Origin: Streptomyces sp. ALI-76-A
GTDB taxonomy: Bacteria > Actinomycetota > Actinomycetes > Streptomycetales > Streptomycetaceae
DNA: 64,000 nt
Reading direction: 5' to 3'
Assembly: GCF_030287445.1 (NCBI RefSeq)
Contig: NZ_JASVWB010000002.1
Span: 5,456,001 to 5,520,000 of the forward strand
Every line of letters starts with the position of its first letter. Position 1 is the first letter of the stretch. The translations under genes were made by a program, and so were the position numbers. This document shows, piece by piece, positions 1 through 10,033 of the stretch. The notes under the pieces are model-generated. The model ran no database searches and was not told where the DNA came from. It worked only from the letters and a program-made list of their open reading frames with translations.

Positions 1-1233
1 TCCGGGTCGGTGGGAAGCGGGGCTTCCGGTTCGCGGGGGCATTCGGCCTCCGGGCCGTGGGCGAGCCCGTCGGCCCGGTCGTCCGCGGGTCCGGCACCCG
101 GTGGCCGGCCACCCGGTGGACAGCCACCCGGTGGACGGCCACCGTCCCGTCCGGCGTACGACCTCGTCCCCGGCTCTCCGGACCTGTCCGCCTTCCCTCG
201 CACGGCCTGGCTCAAGGCGGCCCGCCGCGCGCTGGCGGTCGCCCCGTACGACGCCCTCGGCTACGGCGATCCGCGCGGCCGGGTGGAGCTGCGCACCGCT
301 CTGGCCGGCTACCTGGCGCGGGCCCGGGGCGTGCGCACGCACCCGGACGGCATCGTGATCTGCTCCGGCTTCGCGCACGGGCTGATGCTGCTCGGCCAGG
401 TGCTGCGGGAACGCGGGCTCACGACCCTGGCCGTGGAGTCGTACGGCCTCGACGCGCACTGGCAGCTGCTGGAACGGGCCGGGCTGCGCACGATGCCGCT
501 GGGACTCGACGAACTCGGCACCCGCACCGACGAAGTGGGCGCCGAGGAGCGGGCCGTCCTCCTCACACCCGCCCACCAGTTCCCGATGGGCGGCGCCCTG
601 CACCCCGACCGGCGGGCGGCAGTGGTGGACTGGGCGCGGCGCGGCGACGGACTGATCGTCGAGGACGACTACGACGGGGAGTTCCGCTACGACCGCCGGC
701 CGGTGGGCGCCCTCCAGGGCCTCGACCCGGACCACGTCGTCTACCTGGGCACCGCCAGCAAGTCACTGGCCCCGGGCCTGCGTCTGGGCTGGCTGGTCGT
801 GCCGCCGTCGCTCGCCGCGGAGGTCGTCGCCGCCAAGGGCGGCGTGGACTGGTCGTGCGGAGTGCTGGACCAGCTGACCCTGGCGGAGTTCATCACCTCC
901 GGCGCCTACGACCGCCACGTCCGCTCGGCCCGCCTCCACTACCGGCGCCGCCGGGACACGCTGGTGGCGGCGCTCGCCCGGCGGGCCCCGCACATCCACG
1001 CCACCGGCATCGCGGCCGGCCTGCACGTGGTGCTGCGGCTCCCGCCGGGCACCGAACCGGCGGCCCTGCGGGCGGCGGCCTGGCAGGGGCTGGCGGTGCA
1101 CGGGCTGCACCGCTACCGGCACCCGGAGGCGACCGTGGAACGGCCGGACGCGCTGGTGGTGGGCTACGGAACCCCGCCCGACCACGCATGGTCGGCGGCG
1201 CTGGACGCACTGTGCGCGGCGCTCCCCGAGTAG
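1..1233 (+). CDS. MocR/PdxR-type regulator, C-terminal aminotransferase-fold part (5' truncated)
   Basis: The reading frame is open at the left edge, so an N-terminal GntR-type winged helix, expected for this family, would lie outside the window. A Pro/Gly linker with a repeated PPGG unit (roughly codons 30-50) leads into a fold-type I aminotransferase domain. It shows the family motif EDDYDGEFRYDRRP and the PLP lysine in TASKSLAPGLRLGW. MocR proteins normally use PLP as an effector rather than catalysing transamination. Its neighbour rocD is convergent, so there is no operon link. A free-standing class I aminotransferase is possible, but the EDDYDGEFRY signature favours MocR. The annotated start at base 10 is only an internal GTG. 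Confidence 0.85.
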   Translation, partial: SGSVGSGASGSRGHSASGPWASPSARSSAGPAPGGRPPGGQPPGGRPPSRPAYDLVPGSPDLSAFPRTAWLKAARRALAVAPYDALGYGDPRGRVELRTALAGYLARARGVRTHPDGIVICSGFAHGLMLLGQVLRERGLTTLAVESYGLDAHWQLLERAGLRTMPLGLDELGTRTDEVGAEERAVLLTPAHQFPMGGALHPDRRAAVVDWARRGDGLIVEDDYDGEFRYDRRPVGALQGLDPDHVVYLGTASKSLAPGLRLGWLVVPPSLAAEVVAAKGGVDWSCGVLDQLTLAEFITSGAYDRHVRSARLHYRRRRDTLVAALARRAPHIHATGIAAGLHVVLRLPPGTEPAALRAAAWQGLAVHGLHRYRHPEATVERPDALVVGYGTPPDHAWSAALDALCAALPE

Positions 1234-1285
1234 CCGGTCGGCCACCGGACACGAAGTGCCCGCCGGGGGAGGGGGAGCACACGGC

Positions 1286-1612
1286 CCCTCCGTGACCGGG
1301 TACCCGGCACACCCTCCGGGACCGGGCACCCGGCGCGCCCTCCGGGACCGGGCACCCGGCGCGCCCTCCGGGACCAGGCACCCGGCGCGCCCTTTGGGAT
1401 CAGGCACCTGGCGCGCGCCCTCCGGGACCGGCACCTGGCGCGCGCCCTCCGGGACCGGCACCGCACCCTCCGGGACCAGGCACCCGGCGCGCCCTCCGGG
1501 ACCGGGCACCTGGCGTCTCCGGGACCAGGCACCCGGCGCACCGGCACCGCACCCTCCGGGACCAGGCACCTGGCGCGCGCCCTCCGGGACCGACACCCCG
1601 CACCCTCCGCGC
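1286..1612. repeat. GC-rich tandem repeat array between convergent genes
   Basis: About eleven head-to-tail copies of a roughly 26-28 base unit fill the gap between the MocR stop and the rocD stop. The core is CCCTCCGGGACC followed by GGGCACCCGGCGCG, with copies differing mainly by R/Y changes (CACCCGG versus CACCTGG) and one shortened unit. Each unit carries a small inverted repeat (CCGGG...CCCGG), so the RNA from either strand could fold into a chain of hairpins. There are no unique spacers, so it is not a CRISPR array. Long frames across it on both strands are a by-product of the unit's composition. Confidence 0.85.
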
Positions 1613-1676
1613 TCCCGCCCCGGCTGGGCATGCCGCCCAAGCGGCGTCTCCCGCGCCCGCCGGGCCGGGCACCGTC

Positions 1677-2909
1677 TCAGCTGCCCCCTGCCACCCCGTT
1701 CCCGGGCACGTCCAGGACGGCACGCAGCTGGTCGAGTCCCCAGTCCAGGTCCTCCTTGGAGACGACCAGGGGCGGCGCGATCCGGAGCGTCGGTCCCCGC
1801 GTGTCCTTCACCAGCACACCCCGCTCCATCAGCCTCTCGGACACCTCCCGGCCCGTGCCGTGCTCCGGAGCGATGTCGACACCCGCCCACAGCCCGCGCC
1901 CCCGCACCGCCGTCAGGCGGCCCGTGCCGGCCAGCACCCTCAGCTCCCGCAGCAGATGGTCGCCCAGCTCCGCGGCCCGCGCCTGGTACTCGCCCGAGCG
2001 CAGCATCGCGATCACCTCCAGCGCCACCGCGCAGGACAGCGGATTGCCACCGAACGTCGACCCGTGCTCCCCGGGCCGGAACACCCCGAGCACCTCGGCG
2101 CCCGCCACCACCGCCGACACCGGCACCACCCCGCCGCCGAGCGCCTTCCCCAGCACATAGACGTCCGGCACCACCCCCTCGTGCTCACATGCGAACGTCC
2201 GCCCCGTCCGCCCCAGCCCCGACTGGATCTCGTCCGCCACGAACAGCACGTTCCGCTCGCGCGTCAGCTCCCGCACCCCCGCCAGATAGCCGGCCGGGGG
2301 CACCAGCACGCCCGCCTCCCCCTGGATCGGTTCGATCAGCACGGCGACCGTGTTGTCGGTCACCGCCGCCCGCATCGCCGTCAGATCCCCGTACGGCACG
2401 ATCTCGAAGCCCGGGGTGTACGGCCCGAAGTCCGCCCGCGCCTCCGGATCGGTGGAGAAGCTGATGACGGTCGTGGTCCGCCCGTGGAAGTTGCCCCCGG
2501 CGACCACGATCTCCGCCCGCTCCGCCGGCACCCCCTTGACCCGGTACCCCCACTTCCGGGCCGTCTTCACGGCCGCCTCCACCGCCTCCGCGCCGGTGTT
2601 CATCGGCAGCACCATCTCCATGCCGCACAGTTCGGCGAGCTCGGAGCAGAACGCGGCGAACCGGTCGTGGTGGAACGCCCGGGACGTCAGCGTCACCCGC
2701 TCCAGCTGCGCCTTCGCCGCCGCCACGAGCCGCCGGTTGCCGTGGCCGAAGTTCAGCGCCGAGTAACCCGCCAGCAGATCCAGATACCGCCGTCCTTCCA
2801 CGTCCGTCATCCACGCGCCGTCGGCCGTGGCGACCACCACCGGCAGCGGATGGTAGGTGTGCGCGCTGTGGGCATCGGCCGTGGTGATGAGCGCTTCCGT
2901 CGTGGTCAC
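1677..2909 (-). CDS. rocD: Ornithine aminotransferase
   Basis: This 410-residue class III PLP aminotransferase most resembles ornithine-oxoacid aminotransferase, which converts ornithine to glutamate semialdehyde in arginine catabolism. Visible motifs are the cofactor-binding Asp in FVADEIQSGLGRTG, the PLP lysine in YVLGKALGGGVVP and the substrate-side GSTFGGNPL. The GTG start is chosen because GGGAGG lies 5 bases upstream; the frame continues 16 codons further to an ATG without support. It is divergent from glyA, with about 220 bases between the two starts. Acetylornithine aminotransferase is the main alternative, but no arginine-biosynthesis genes are adjacent. Confidence 0.88.
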   Translation of the reverse strand: MTTTEALITTADAHSAHTYHPLPVVVATADGAWMTDVEGRRYLDLLAGYSALNFGHGNRRLVAAAKAQLERVTLTSRAFHHDRFAAFCSELAELCGMEMVLPMNTGAEAVEAAVKTARKWGYRVKGVPAERAEIVVAGGNFHGRTTTVISFSTDPEARADFGPYTPGFEIVPYGDLTAMRAAVTDNTVAVLIEPIQGEAGVLVPPAGYLAGVRELTRERNVLFVADEIQSGLGRTGRTFACEHEGVVPDVYVLGKALGGGVVPVSAVVAGAEVLGVFRPGEHGSTFGGNPLSCAVALEVIAMLRSGEYQARAAELGDHLLRELRVLAGTGRLTAVRGRGLWAGVDIAPEHGTGREVSERLMERGVLVKDTRGPTLRIAPPLVVSKEDLDWGLDQLRAVLDVPGNGVAGGS

Positions 2910-2971
2910 GGGACCTCCCGGGTTCAGGCTGCCCCCCTTTCCTATCGTCGCTCGCATGGTGGACGCGGGAC

Positions 2972-2999
2972 CTTGGCCCCGGGACGCGCCCGGTAGGCT
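2972..2999 (+). promoter_or_regulatory. Candidate glyA promoter
   Basis: CTTGGC followed after 16 bases by TAGGCT fits a housekeeping-type -35/-10 pair. It would place transcription start near 3006, immediately before the ZTP riboswitch. It is inferred from spacing and hexamer match only. Confidence 0.4.
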
Positions 3000-3008
3000 G
3001 ACCGGCAG

Positions 3009-3082
3009 GCCGTGACTGGCGCGCTGGGATGGGACGGACCATCGGGGAGCGGCCTGTGGACGAGTGCCGTGCGCCTGGGCCG
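3009..3082 (+). promoter_or_regulatory. ZTP (pfl) riboswitch upstream of glyA
   Basis: The leader shows the conserved blocks of the pfl/ZTP RNA motif: CUGGCGC at the 5' side, a GGAUGGGA...CCAUCGGGGAGC stem and loop, a variable linker, and the 3' pseudoknot block GUGCGCCUGGGC. ZTP riboswitches sense ZMP/ZTP, which build up when 10-formyl-tetrahydrofolate is short, and they typically turn on one-carbon genes such as glyA. The aptamer ends about 47 bases before the glyA ATG, leaving room for an expression platform that could hide the GGAGG site. A GTG inside the aptamer opens a frame in phase with glyA but is not a credible start. Confidence 0.85.
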
Positions 3083-3128
3083 AACCGTGAACCGTGACCG
3101 TGTCAAGCCACGCCGCCCGGAGGCCGCC

Positions 3129-4580
3129 ATGTCAGAGCAGCAGCCCCTCTCCCACGAGTCCACCGCGTTCCGCGCGGCCCTCGACGTGATCCGCGCCGTC
3201 GAACCGCGCGTCGCCGACGCCATCGGCCAGGAGGTCGCCGACCAGCGCGAGATGCTCAAGCTGATCGCCTCCGAGAACTACGCCTCCCCGGCCACCCTCC
3301 TGGCGATGGGCAACTGGTTCAGCGACAAGTACGCCGAGGGCACCATCGGCCGCCGCTTCTACGCCGGCTGCCGCAACGTCGACACCGTCGAGTCCCTCGC
3401 CGCCGAGCACGCCCGCGAGCTCTTCGGCGCCCGGCACGCCTACGTCCAGCCGCACTCCGGCATCGACGCCAACCTCGTCGCCTTCTGGTCCGTCCTCGCC
3501 GCCCGCGTCGAGGCCCCCGCCCTGGAGAAGGCCGGTGTCCGCCAGATCAACGACCTCTCCGACGCCGACTGGGCCGAGCTCCGCCAGGCCTTCGGCAACC
3601 AGCGCATGCTCGGCATGTCGCTGGACGCCGGCGGCCACCTCACCCACGGCTTCCGCCCGAACATCTCCGGCAAGATGTTCGACCAGCGTTCCTATGGCAC
3701 CGACCCCGCCACGGGTCTGATCGACTACGACGCGCTGCGGGTGTCGGCCCGCGAGTTCAAGCCGCTCATCATCGTCGCCGGTTACTCCGCCTACCCCCGT
3801 CTCGTGAACTTCCGCGTCATGCGCGAGATCGCCGACGAGGTGGGGGCGACCCTGATGGTCGACATGGCGCACTTCGCCGGTCTGGTCGCGGGCAAGGTAC
3901 TGACCGGCGACTTCGACCCGGTCCCGCACGCCCAGATCGTCACCACCACCACCCACAAGTCGCTGCGCGGCCCCCGTGGTGGCATGGTCCTGTGCGACGA
4001 CTCCCTCAAGGACCAGGTCGACCGCGGTTGTCCGATGGTCCTCGGCGGCCCGCTCCCGCACGTCATGGCCGCCAAGGCCGTCGCCCTGGCCGAAGCCCGC
4101 CGGCCCTCCTTCCAGGACTACGCCCAGCGCATCGTCGACAACTCCCGGGCCCTCGCCGAGGGCCTGATGCGCCGCGGCGCCACCCTCGTCACCGGCGGCA
4201 CCGACAACCACCTCAACCTGATCGACGTCGCCTCGTCCTACGGCCTCACCGGCCGCCAGGCCGAGGCCGCCCTGCTCGACTCGGGCATCGTCACCAACCG
4301 CAACGCCATCCCCGCCGACCCCAACGGCGCCTGGTACACCTCCGGTATCCGCATCGGCACCCCCGCCCTGACCACCCGCGGTCTCGGCACCGCCGAGATG
4401 GACGAGGTCGCCGGCCTCATCGACCGCGTCCTGACCACCACGGAGCCCGGCACCACCAGCAAGGGCGCCCCCTCCAAGGCCCAGCACATCCTCGACCCGA
4501 AGATCGCGGACGAGATCTCCCGCCGCGCCACCGACCTGGTCGCCGGCTTCCCGCTGTACCCGGAGATCGACCTCGGCTGA
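3129..4580 (+). CDS. glyA: Serine hydroxymethyltransferase
   Basis: This 483-residue PLP enzyme interconverts serine and glycine while charging tetrahydrofolate with a one-carbon unit. Motifs include [13 protein letters not shown] near the N terminus, the PLP lysine in [14 protein letters not shown], and [16 protein letters not shown]. It is somewhat longer than the common 410-430 residue form, which fits the longer actinobacterial paralogue. The ATG has GGAGG 5 bases upstream. Control by the ZTP riboswitch in its leader links expression to folate/purine status. The 3' neighbour is convergent and the gene appears to be monocistronic. Confidence 0.95.
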   Translation: MSEQQPLSHESTAFRAALDVIRAVEPRVADAIGQEVADQREMLKLIASENYASPATLLAMGNWFSDKYAEGTIGRRFYAGCRNVDTVESLAAEHARELFGARHAYVQPHSGIDANLVAFWSVLAARVEAPALEKAGVRQINDLSDADWAELRQAFGNQRMLGMSLDAGGHLTHGFRPNISGKMFDQRSYGTDPATGLIDYDALRVSAREFKPLIIVAGYSAYPRLVNFRVMREIADEVGATLMVDMAHFAGLVAGKVLTGDFDPVPHAQIVTTTTHKSLRGPRGGMVLCDDSLKDQVDRGCPMVLGGPLPHVMAAKAVALAEARRPSFQDYAQRIVDNSRALAEGLMRRGATLVTGGTDNHLNLIDVASSYGLTGRQAEAALLDSGIVTNRNAIPADPNGAWYTSGIRIGTPALTTRGLGTAEMDEVAGLIDRVLTTTEPGTTSKGAPSKAQHILDPKIADEISRRATDLVAGFPLYPEIDLG

Positions 4581-4694
4581 CCCCGCATCCGACCGACGGC
4601 CTGACCCGCCCCGGCGGTGCCGTGCGGTGCGGTGCGGAGATCGATCAGCTTCCGACATGGCTTCCCCCTCTCGGCGGTCCGGCACCCGGCCGGG

Positions 4695-4746
4695 CCGCCG
4701 CGTGGCGTATCAGGAGCGGCCCGCCGCGTGGCGTATCCGGAGCGAC
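4695..4746. repeat. Two-copy 26-base tandem duplication
   Basis: Two adjacent copies of a unit containing CCGCCGCGTGGCGTATC then AGGAGCG lie in the 282-base convergent gap after glyA. The remainder of this gap is GC-rich and shows no gene and no clear terminator. Confidence 0.7.
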
Positions 4747-4862
4747 CCGCCGACCTCGGTCGCCCTCCGAGGCGAGTGCCGGAAGACGCGCCGGACACCG
4801 TCCGCCTCCGGCCAGGGCCGTTCCGTTCCAGCCGCTCCCGCCCGTCCAACCCGCCCCCGCTC

Positions 4863-5585
4863 TCACACGTCCCGCAGCTCCTGCCTCGGCCCCCGCTCCC
4901 GGCGCGGTCGGTCCCGGCCCACCCGCGCGATCAGCGGGCGCAGGGCCAGCGCCATGACGGCCCCGGCAGCCGCGCCGGGCAGCGCCCACCACCAGCCGGT
5001 GCCGTCGTCCGTCCCCGGTGCGCCGGTCCGCAGCGTGGCCGCATCCGCACCGGGGGCGGGCGCGGCCGAGGCCTCTGACGCCCAGGGTCCCGGGAAGATT
5101 CCGGTATACCCGTCACCGGAGACCGTGCCGTCCAGCACGCCCAGCTTCGTGAACAGGGCATGCAGCGCCGCGGGGTGCTCGGCACGGTGCCAGGAGCCGT
5201 TCATGGACTCGGGCACGTCGGTCGCCGTGTGGATCCAGACGGCCTCGCGGCGGGACTCCCCGACGAAGACCCGGTCCAGCCGCCAGGGCGCTATGTCGTG
5301 CGCCAGCCAGGTCACGTTGAGGGGACGGACACGGGTCAGACCGGCCTCGGGGGGCTTGTCGCGACTGCCCGCGTTCATCGGGCCGAGCAGGCGCTGCAAC
5401 TCCGCGTACTCCTTGTCGGAGTGGTACAGCGCATGTGCCTCGCCGCTCGCCGGAGAGGTCACCAGCACACTGGTGGGCCCTCCGGCCGCGGCGGACGACG
5501 CGCCCCACAGCGTCAGGGCGAACATCACCGCCAACGACCCGATGAGCGCGGTCGGTTCACGCCTCTTGCCACGCCAACCACACAT
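4863..5585 (-). CDS. Membrane-anchored extracytoplasmic protein, probable target of the adjacent ECF sigma factor
   Basis: The 240-residue product has an N-terminal hydrophobic segment (about residues 13-34) resembling a signal or anchor. An extracytoplasmic domain follows (about 35-165, with HSDKEYAELQRLLGP and VAWIHTATDVPESMNGSWHRAEHP-like sequence), then an Ala/Pro linker, a second membrane segment (about 195-215) and a basic, Arg-rich tail. I do not recognise a family. The ATG has GGGGGA just upstream. About 50 bases upstream lies a promoter with the same -35, spacer length and -10 as that of the sigma gene two genes away, so I infer that it belongs to that sigma factor's regulon. Confidence 0.7.
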   Translation of the reverse strand: MCGWRGKRREPTALIGSLAVMFALTLWGASSAAAGGPTSVLVTSPASGEAHALYHSDKEYAELQRLLGPMNAGSRDKPPEAGLTRVRPLNVTWLAHDIAPWRLDRVFVGESRREAVWIHTATDVPESMNGSWHRAEHPAALHALFTKLGVLDGTVSGDGYTGIFPGPWASEASAAPAPGADAATLRTGAPGTDDGTGWWWALPGAAAGAVMALALRPLIARVGRDRPRRERGPRQELRDV

Positions 5586-5640
5586 CGCGTCCCCCAGCCA
5601 GCCGGTCCGTGCGGCCCGTCCGTGAGCCGCGTGTCACTTC

Positions 5641-5671
5641 TGGTACACCGCCCGGCCCGCCGGGGTTCCCA
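5641..5671 (-). promoter_or_regulatory. ECF-type promoter B (membrane protein gene)
   Basis: Read on the minus strand it is TGGGAACC, 16 bases, TGTACCA. Both hexamer regions and the spacing are identical to promoter A in front of the sigma gene, while the spacers differ. The element sits between the end of the anti-sigma gene and the downstream gene, giving that gene its own start. Confidence 0.7.
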
Positions 5672-5682
5672 CTCCGCGCGCA

Positions 5683-6646
5683 CTATCTCGGGGACTTCTC
5701 CGGGGACGCCGAAGGCCATCGGCCCGCCGACCGCGCGATCTCCACCGCCCGCGCCTTCGAGGCCACCCCTTCCAGCCGGAGCGTCACGTTCTCGCCGCCC
5801 GCGCCGTGGGTCCACAGCAGCGTCGGTCCCGCCGTCCGTTCCTCGCGTGTGTAACGGTCACCGTCCGCCCCCAGCAGCCAGAACGTCAGCAGATGCGGCC
5901 GGGGGAACCACAGCGCGGGATCGGCCAGGCCGTCGGCGGACGGCGCGGTGCCCAGCCCCACCCACTCCGGCTGCTCGCGCACGGCCTTCGTGAACGCGAT
6001 GTCCAGGCGCGCCGCGAACTGGTCCAGCCGGATCACCCGCCCCCGCTCGTGCCAGCACAGGCTCACCAGGAACCGCCCCCGCGGTTCGTCGGTCACCGTC
6101 ACCGCGTCCGGCGTGCCCAGTGCCCGCGGGACCAGCGGTTCGAACCCGGCCCGTCGCCCGGCCTGCGCGAGCGACAGCGACCGCCCGCAGCCGGGCACCT
6201 CGGCACCCGGCGACGGCACGGCCGACGGGTCGTACCGCACCTCGACCCCGCCGAAGTCGAACCAGTCGAGGACCGCGGCCCGCACCGGGGGCGTGAGGGC
6301 GAGCAACGCCAGCAGACCGCACAGTGTCGCGGTCAGCGAGCGCCACCGTGCCCGTGTCCAGTACCGGGCCGCCCGCAGCCGCTCACCCGCCGCCGCCTCC
6401 GACGGCTCGGCCACCGGTGCCGCACCGTGCTCGGCGAGTATCCGCTCCAGCACCCGCTCGACCATCGTCTCGGACCCGGTGGCGCCGGGCGGATCCAGGG
6501 AACGCCCCAGCGCCCGCAGCTCCTCCGGCAGCCCGGCGGGGACCCCTGCGGAGCCGGAGCCGACGGCCTCACCGCCGCCCTCACCGGGCTTGCGCCCGTG
6601 CTCCCGGTCCTCCTCCCGGTCCTCCTCCCGGTCCCTCTCCCGGTCC

Positions 6647-6654
<8 letters not shown>
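5683..6654 (-). CDS. Membrane-spanning anti-sigma-like protein
   Basis: The 323-residue product overlaps the 3' end of the ECF sigma gene by 8 bases, the usual arrangement for a cognate anti-sigma factor. A charged N-terminal stretch built from repeated DRE units (12-base DNA repeats) precedes a cytoplasmic region (about 45-115). One membrane segment follows (about 118-138, with LTATLCGLLALLALTPPV), then an extracytoplasmic domain of about 180 residues with a CGRSLSL start and CWHERGR. No zinc-binding HxxxCxxC motif of the ZAS class is visible, so assignment rests on position and topology. GTG 6654 is preferred because GAAGGGGG lies 8 bases before it; GTG 6663 is an alternative. Confidence 0.65.
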
Positions 6655-8417
<1,763 letters not shown>

Positions 8418-8568
8418 GGATCCGGCGCACGGACGTACCACTGGGCAGAGCGCTGCACATCACTACGACTGCGCCTGCCCACAGCACAGCTCTGGCCGTA
8501 CAGTCGATAGCCGGACGGCTGAGAACAAAACCGACACAGAACCAAGCCGACACGACGAAGGAGACGAC

Positions 8569-9153
8569 GTGGGGACCGTAACGATCGGCGTGTCGATCGC
8601 GGTCCCGGAGCCCCACGGCAGCCTGCTCCAGGAGCGGCGCGCGGGCTTCGGCGACGCCGCGGCTCACGGCATCCCCACCCACGTCACGCTGCTGCCGCCG
8701 ACCGAGGTCGAGGCGGCGCTGCTGCCCGCGATCGAGGCGCATCTCGCGGAGGTCGCGGCGGCCGGGCGGGCCTTCCCCATGCGGCTGTCCGGCACCGGGA
8801 CCTTCCGGCCGCTGTCGCCCGTGGTCTACGTCCAGGTGGCCGAGGGAGCCGAGGCCTGCGCGTGGTTGCAGAAGCAGGTCCGGGACGCCTCCGGCCCCGT
8901 GGCACGCGAACTGCAGTTCCCCTACCACCCGCATGTCACGGTGGCGCACGGCATCGACGACGAGGCGATGGACCGCGCCTTCGAGGCGCTCGCCGACTAC
9001 GAGGCCCAGTGGCCCTGCACGGGCTTCGGGCTCTACGAACAGGGCGCCGACGGCGTGTGGCGCAAGCTCCGCGAGTTCACCTTCGCGGGCCCGGTCGTCC
9101 CCCCGCAGGCGGCTCACCCGGAGCGCGACTCCCTCCCCACCCGCCGACTGTAA
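8569..9153 (+). CDS. 2H phosphoesterase (2'-5' RNA ligase family)
   Basis: The 194-residue product carries two HxT motifs, THVTLLPP (about residue 35) and HPHVTVAHG (about 122), which mark the 2H phosphoesterase/2'-5' RNA ligase-like fold. Such enzymes open or form 2',5' or cyclic phosphodiester bonds; the physiological substrate here cannot be told from sequence. The GTG start has AAGGAG 5 bases upstream, and a longer frame to the left is unsupported. It follows trpS after 151 bases on the same strand, and a hairpin separates it from the convergent dprE2. Confidence 0.85.
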   Translation: MGTVTIGVSIAVPEPHGSLLQERRAGFGDAAAHGIPTHVTLLPPTEVEAALLPAIEAHLAEVAAAGRAFPMRLSGTGTFRPLSPVVYVQVAEGAEACAWLQKQVRDASGPVARELQFPYHPHVTVAHGIDDEAMDRAFEALADYEAQWPCTGFGLYEQGADGVWRKLREFTFAGPVVPPQAAHPERDSLPTRRL

Positions 9154-9202
9154 CCACGGGTACAAGGGCGGCAGTCGCGGCGACCGGTGGCTGTACCGGT
9201 GG
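9154..9202. terminator. Bidirectional hairpin between convergent genes
   Basis: CCACGGGTACA and TGTACCGGTGG form inverted arms (one mismatch in 11) around a GC-rich loop. The element exactly fills the 49 bases between two convergent stop codons. Confidence 0.5.
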
Positions 9203-9958
9203 TCACAGCGGCAGCCGCCGGAACACCGCCCGCGGCAGGTGCCGCAGCACCGACATCACCACCCGGAGCGTGCCCGGCACCCACACCGTCTCCGAGCGCC
9301 GCCGCAGCCCCAGCTCGACGGCCGCCGCGACGGCCTGCGGGGTCGTCGCCAGGGGCGCCTGCGGCAGACCCGCGGTCATCTTCGACCGGACGAACCCGGG
9401 GCGTACGACCATGACGTGCACGCCGGTGCCGTGCAGGGCGTCGCCCAGGCCCTGCACGAAGGTGTCCAGGCCGGCCTTGCTGGAGCCGTAGATGAAGTTG
9501 GCGCGGCGGGCCCGCTCGCCGGCCACCGAGGAGAGCACGACGAGCGAGCCGTGCCCCTGTGCCTGCAACGCGCGCGCGGCGACCAGTCCCGCCGACACCG
9601 CTCCCGTGTAGTTGGTCTGCGCGACGCGCACCGCGGCCACCGGGTCGCGCTCGTCGTGCGCCTGGTCGCCGAGGATCCCGAAGGCGAGCAGCACCATGTC
9701 GATGTCGCCCTCCGCGAACACCTTGCCGAGCACGGGGTCGTGCGAGCCGGGATCGAGTGCGTCGAAGGCGACGGTGCGCACGTCGGCGCCCAGGGCGCGC
9801 AGGTCGGCGGCGGCCGTCTCCAGGGCGGGCGTCGGGCGTCCGGCCAGCCACACCGTGCGGGTACGGCGGGCGATCAGCCGGCGCGCGGTGGCCAGCGCGA
9901 TCTCCGACGTACCGCCGAGGACGAGCAGGGACTGGGGAATGCCGAAGGCGTCCTTCAC
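9203..9958 (-). CDS. dprE2: Decaprenylphosphoryl-keto-pentose reductase (DprE2-like SDR)
   Basis: This 251-residue short-chain dehydrogenase has the NAD(P)-binding start LLVLGGTSEIALATARRL, the catalytic Ser in VVLSSVAGERAR, and YxxxK in IYGSSKAGLDTF. In mycobacteria DprE2 reduces decaprenylphosphoryl-2-keto-erythro-pentose, the product of DprE1, to decaprenylphosphoryl-arabinose. The GTG start has AAGGAG 7 bases upstream. It follows dprE1 after 75 bases on the same strand, which makes the pathway assignment much stronger than for a generic SDR. Confidence 0.88.
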   Translation of the reverse strand: MKDAFGIPQSLLVLGGTSEIALATARRLIARRTRTVWLAGRPTPALETAAADLRALGADVRTVAFDALDPGSHDPVLGKVFAEGDIDMVLLAFGILGDQAHDERDPVAAVRVAQTNYTGAVSAGLVAARALQAQGHGSLVVLSSVAGERARRANFIYGSSKAGLDTFVQGLGDALHGTGVHVMVVRPGFVRSKMTAGLPQAPLATTPQAVAAAVELGLRRRSETVWVPGTLRVVMSVLRHLPRAVFRRLPL

Positions 9959-10033
9959 GACAGCTCCTTGAGATTGACTGATGGCCCAGGGGTGAGACGG
10001 TCCGCGGGGAGAGACGGCCGAGCGGGAGAGGGC

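Noticed and set aside
1286..1612. Repeat array as a CRISPR locus
   Set aside because: Units are head-to-tail with no unique spacers and no cas genes are nearby.
763..1890. Long minus-strand frames through the repeat array and the MocR gene
   Set aside because: They run antisense to a clear aminotransferase domain and consist of repeated Arg/Pro/Gly sequence.
3012..3128. N-terminal extension of serine hydroxymethyltransferase from GTG 3012
   Set aside because: The extension lies inside the ZTP riboswitch, has no homologous sequence and the ATG at 3129 has a good ribosome site.
3132..4685. 517-codon frame antisense to glyA
   Set aside because: Shadow frame caused by high third-position GC; Gly/Val/Asp-rich with no recognisable domain.
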